From positions 1 to 21,815 of the forward strand of contig JAYMTA010001100.1 of NCBI GenBank assembly GCA_036897625.1: a stretch of 21,815 nt of DNA, read 5' to 3'. The position numbers were made by a program, and so were the translations under genes. The stretch is from Pelargonium cotyledonis (Eukaryota > Streptophyta > Magnoliopsida > Geraniales > Geraniaceae). The notes under the pieces were generated by a model. The model had not been told where the DNA came from. It did no database searches and saw only the letters and a program-made list of their open reading frames with translations. Positions 20,468 to 21,815 of the stretch are shown here, in pieces. Numbering within the stretch: the first letter of the stretch is position 1; each line of letters opens with the position of its first letter.

Positions 20468-21815
20468 TTAAGCCCTTTTCAATGGAACCTTCCCATCTCT
20501 TCCGGCGAGCATACCATACTTGTCCTTCCTCGTCAAATTTGTGCACTCAAAACCTAATGTTCCGGCCACCACTTTCTGTATATAATTTGCTACTTCAATG
20601 GCCGATTTTCCTCCTTTGCAAGTAAGCTCCGCGGGAAGTTTATTCAAGAATGTTACTTCGAGCGTTAGCGTCGGGTTCATGAGCAAAAAAAAAGGATCCA
20701 GCATTTTGTATCCCCTAACGGTCGTTCCATAAAACATGTTTTGTTTCATGTTAATTGCCACCGGAACTATTCTATCGGTTAGCTCACCAAATAGGGCACT
20801 AAACCTTAGTAGAAATGGTTCCCTACAAGTGGTTCCCTCTGGAAAAATGACCAAATCACCCTCTTCGAGCAGGCGCTTGATGTCCTCCGCGTCCCTGTCC
20901 CGTTCCCTGGACAATGCCACAGTCTTGATCGGAGAAATAATTTCAGTGAACTTGCTGATACTATACGTAACACAACTTATTTTTCGTCTGAGGGCGAAAG
21001 CTACGACAACTGGGTCACCGACGGACTTGTGGTTGCAAACGTGTAGGAACCCTCGTTGGCCGTTTCGGGGAGCCGGGGGAGGTGTACCATTGACAATGAA
21101 CTTAAGTCCTTGGAGCTTGTAGTTGTACCAGGCCAGTTTTGGTGGCAAAACCATGTTCATGAAGATCCTGAGGGATGCGAGGGTGATGCCTATTGGCAAC
21201 CATAGGAAAACTAATATTGCAACCACAGGGGTGGGTCGTTTGACAAATCTACCCTCATGGAATATGAGAGGGCTTAGGAGTTTGTTTTTAGGCAGTGGCT
21301 CACACTTGGTTCTTGGCACCAAGTAACGTTCCTGTAATTTGCCAAAATACTTCGTAAATACAAGAAAAATAGGTTGTCTATATGGAACAAAAAAATAAAT
21401 AAGTTATAAATTTGTACATGTATGTATGTCATTATTTGAGTTTGATTATGCACTAGCGGTTATGTATGTAATCGAACTCGCGTAACTTGACGATGGTATA
21501 TCGAAATTATCAATTTCTAACGAAAGTATGTGTGCACAACACTCTCCTAAATCTATAATTTGTTTATATGTATATCACATTTTTTATGATGACTTTATTT
21601 GAACGTTAGTTAATTAATGTGTTTATGAAAATGAATTATATTCTAACCTTGCACACGGCCATAAAGTCATGATCGGTCTCTCTATCTCCGAGACCCAAAT
21701 CCGGCAAATTGGCACCAAATTCCTTAACAACCGCGTCTCTCCTGTGCCCACGGACGAGCGCGCCCGGTTTCTTCACAAAACCGGTGGTCCTGCCGGATTT
21801 GGCGACCTCTAACTC
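20468..21815 (-). CDS. glycerol-3-phosphate acyltransferase, land-plant sn-2 GPAT family (3' part; 5' end outside window)
   Basis: Two exons are visible: 21815-21648 (56 codons, entering from beyond the window edge) and 21331-20468 (287 codons plus stop), joined in phase 0 over a 316-bp GT-AG intron. The first ends with F-V-K-K-P-G and [12 protein letters not shown], the end of the HAD-phosphatase-like half of this family. The second has a membrane segment (about [13 protein letters not shown]), then the acyltransferase motifs: H-x4-D as [23 protein letters not shown], and V-P-V-A-I-N. Family members transfer acyl groups to glycerol-3-phosphate at the ER for cutin, suberin or pollen lipids. 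As I recall the Arabidopsis proteins, the sequence is nearer GPAT1-3 than the suberin GPAT5/7; this is inference. Whether the phosphatase half is active cannot be judged, because its first motif lies outside the window. Confidence 0.92.
21332..21647 (-). other. intron of the GPAT gene
   Basis: 316 bp, GT at the donor (after the codons for V-C-K) and TTACAG at the acceptor (before E-R-Y-L-V-P). It is AT-rich and nothing is nested in it. Confidence 0.8.

Noticed and set aside
1..21815. CRISPR array, prokaryotic operon, riboswitch or tRNA gene
   Set aside because: No regularly spaced repeats, no polycistronic layout and no cloverleaf-like sequence were seen. Spliced genes make a eukaryotic origin clear.
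3648..21815. lipid gene cluster formed by SQD2 and the GPAT
   Set aside because: The two genes are about 13 kb apart with unrelated genes between them, and the enzymes act in different compartments and pathways.

Overview
The window looks like ordinary nuclear DNA of a flowering plant, most likely a eudicot. The genes are low in GC and split by many short AT-rich introns with GT-AG borders. All recognisable products belong to plant or eukaryotic families: a plastid sulfolipid synthase, an S-protein homologue, a plant glycerol-3-phosphate acyltransferase and a TRM7-type tRNA methyltransferase. Species cannot be fixed from the sequence alone. Splice models were built by hand, by translating across candidate junctions and requiring continuous frame and family similarity.

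Layout from left to right. 1-991 is intergenic and holds a small hAT-like non-autonomous transposon (229-609) with an 8-bp target-site duplication. 992-1981 (minus) is an intronless RING-H2 ubiquitin-ligase-type gene with a TATA box about 90 bp upstream of its ATG. 3064-3477 (plus) is a small secreted S-protein homologue. It converges with 3648-7489 (minus), an 11-exon SQD2 sulfolipid synthase whose transit-peptide end has no clear AUG. 7490-11246 is gene-poor, with a 79-bp tandem duplication and two diverged copies of a dispersed repeat. 11247-11648 (plus) encodes a small basic plant-specific protein. 12770-17488 (minus) is an 11-exon FtsJ/TRM7-type tRNA 2'-O-methyltransferase with its catalytic tetrad intact; a duplicated segment carrying TGGGCC (site II) motifs lies upstream. 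18500-20467 is intergenic and holds a roughly 1-kb element with long imperfect terminal inverted repeats, possibly MULE-like. 20468-21815 (minus) is the 3' part of a land-plant glycerol-3-phosphate acyltransferase gene; its 5' part lies outside the window.

The genes do not form a pathway cluster. SQD2 and the GPAT both act in glycerolipid metabolism, but they sit 13 kb apart in different compartments, and I see no reason to link them. I found no sign of a new multi-gene system. The points most worth a second look are the missing AUG of the SQD2 transit peptide, the two structured transposons, and the duplicated site II block upstream of the tRNA methyltransferase gene.
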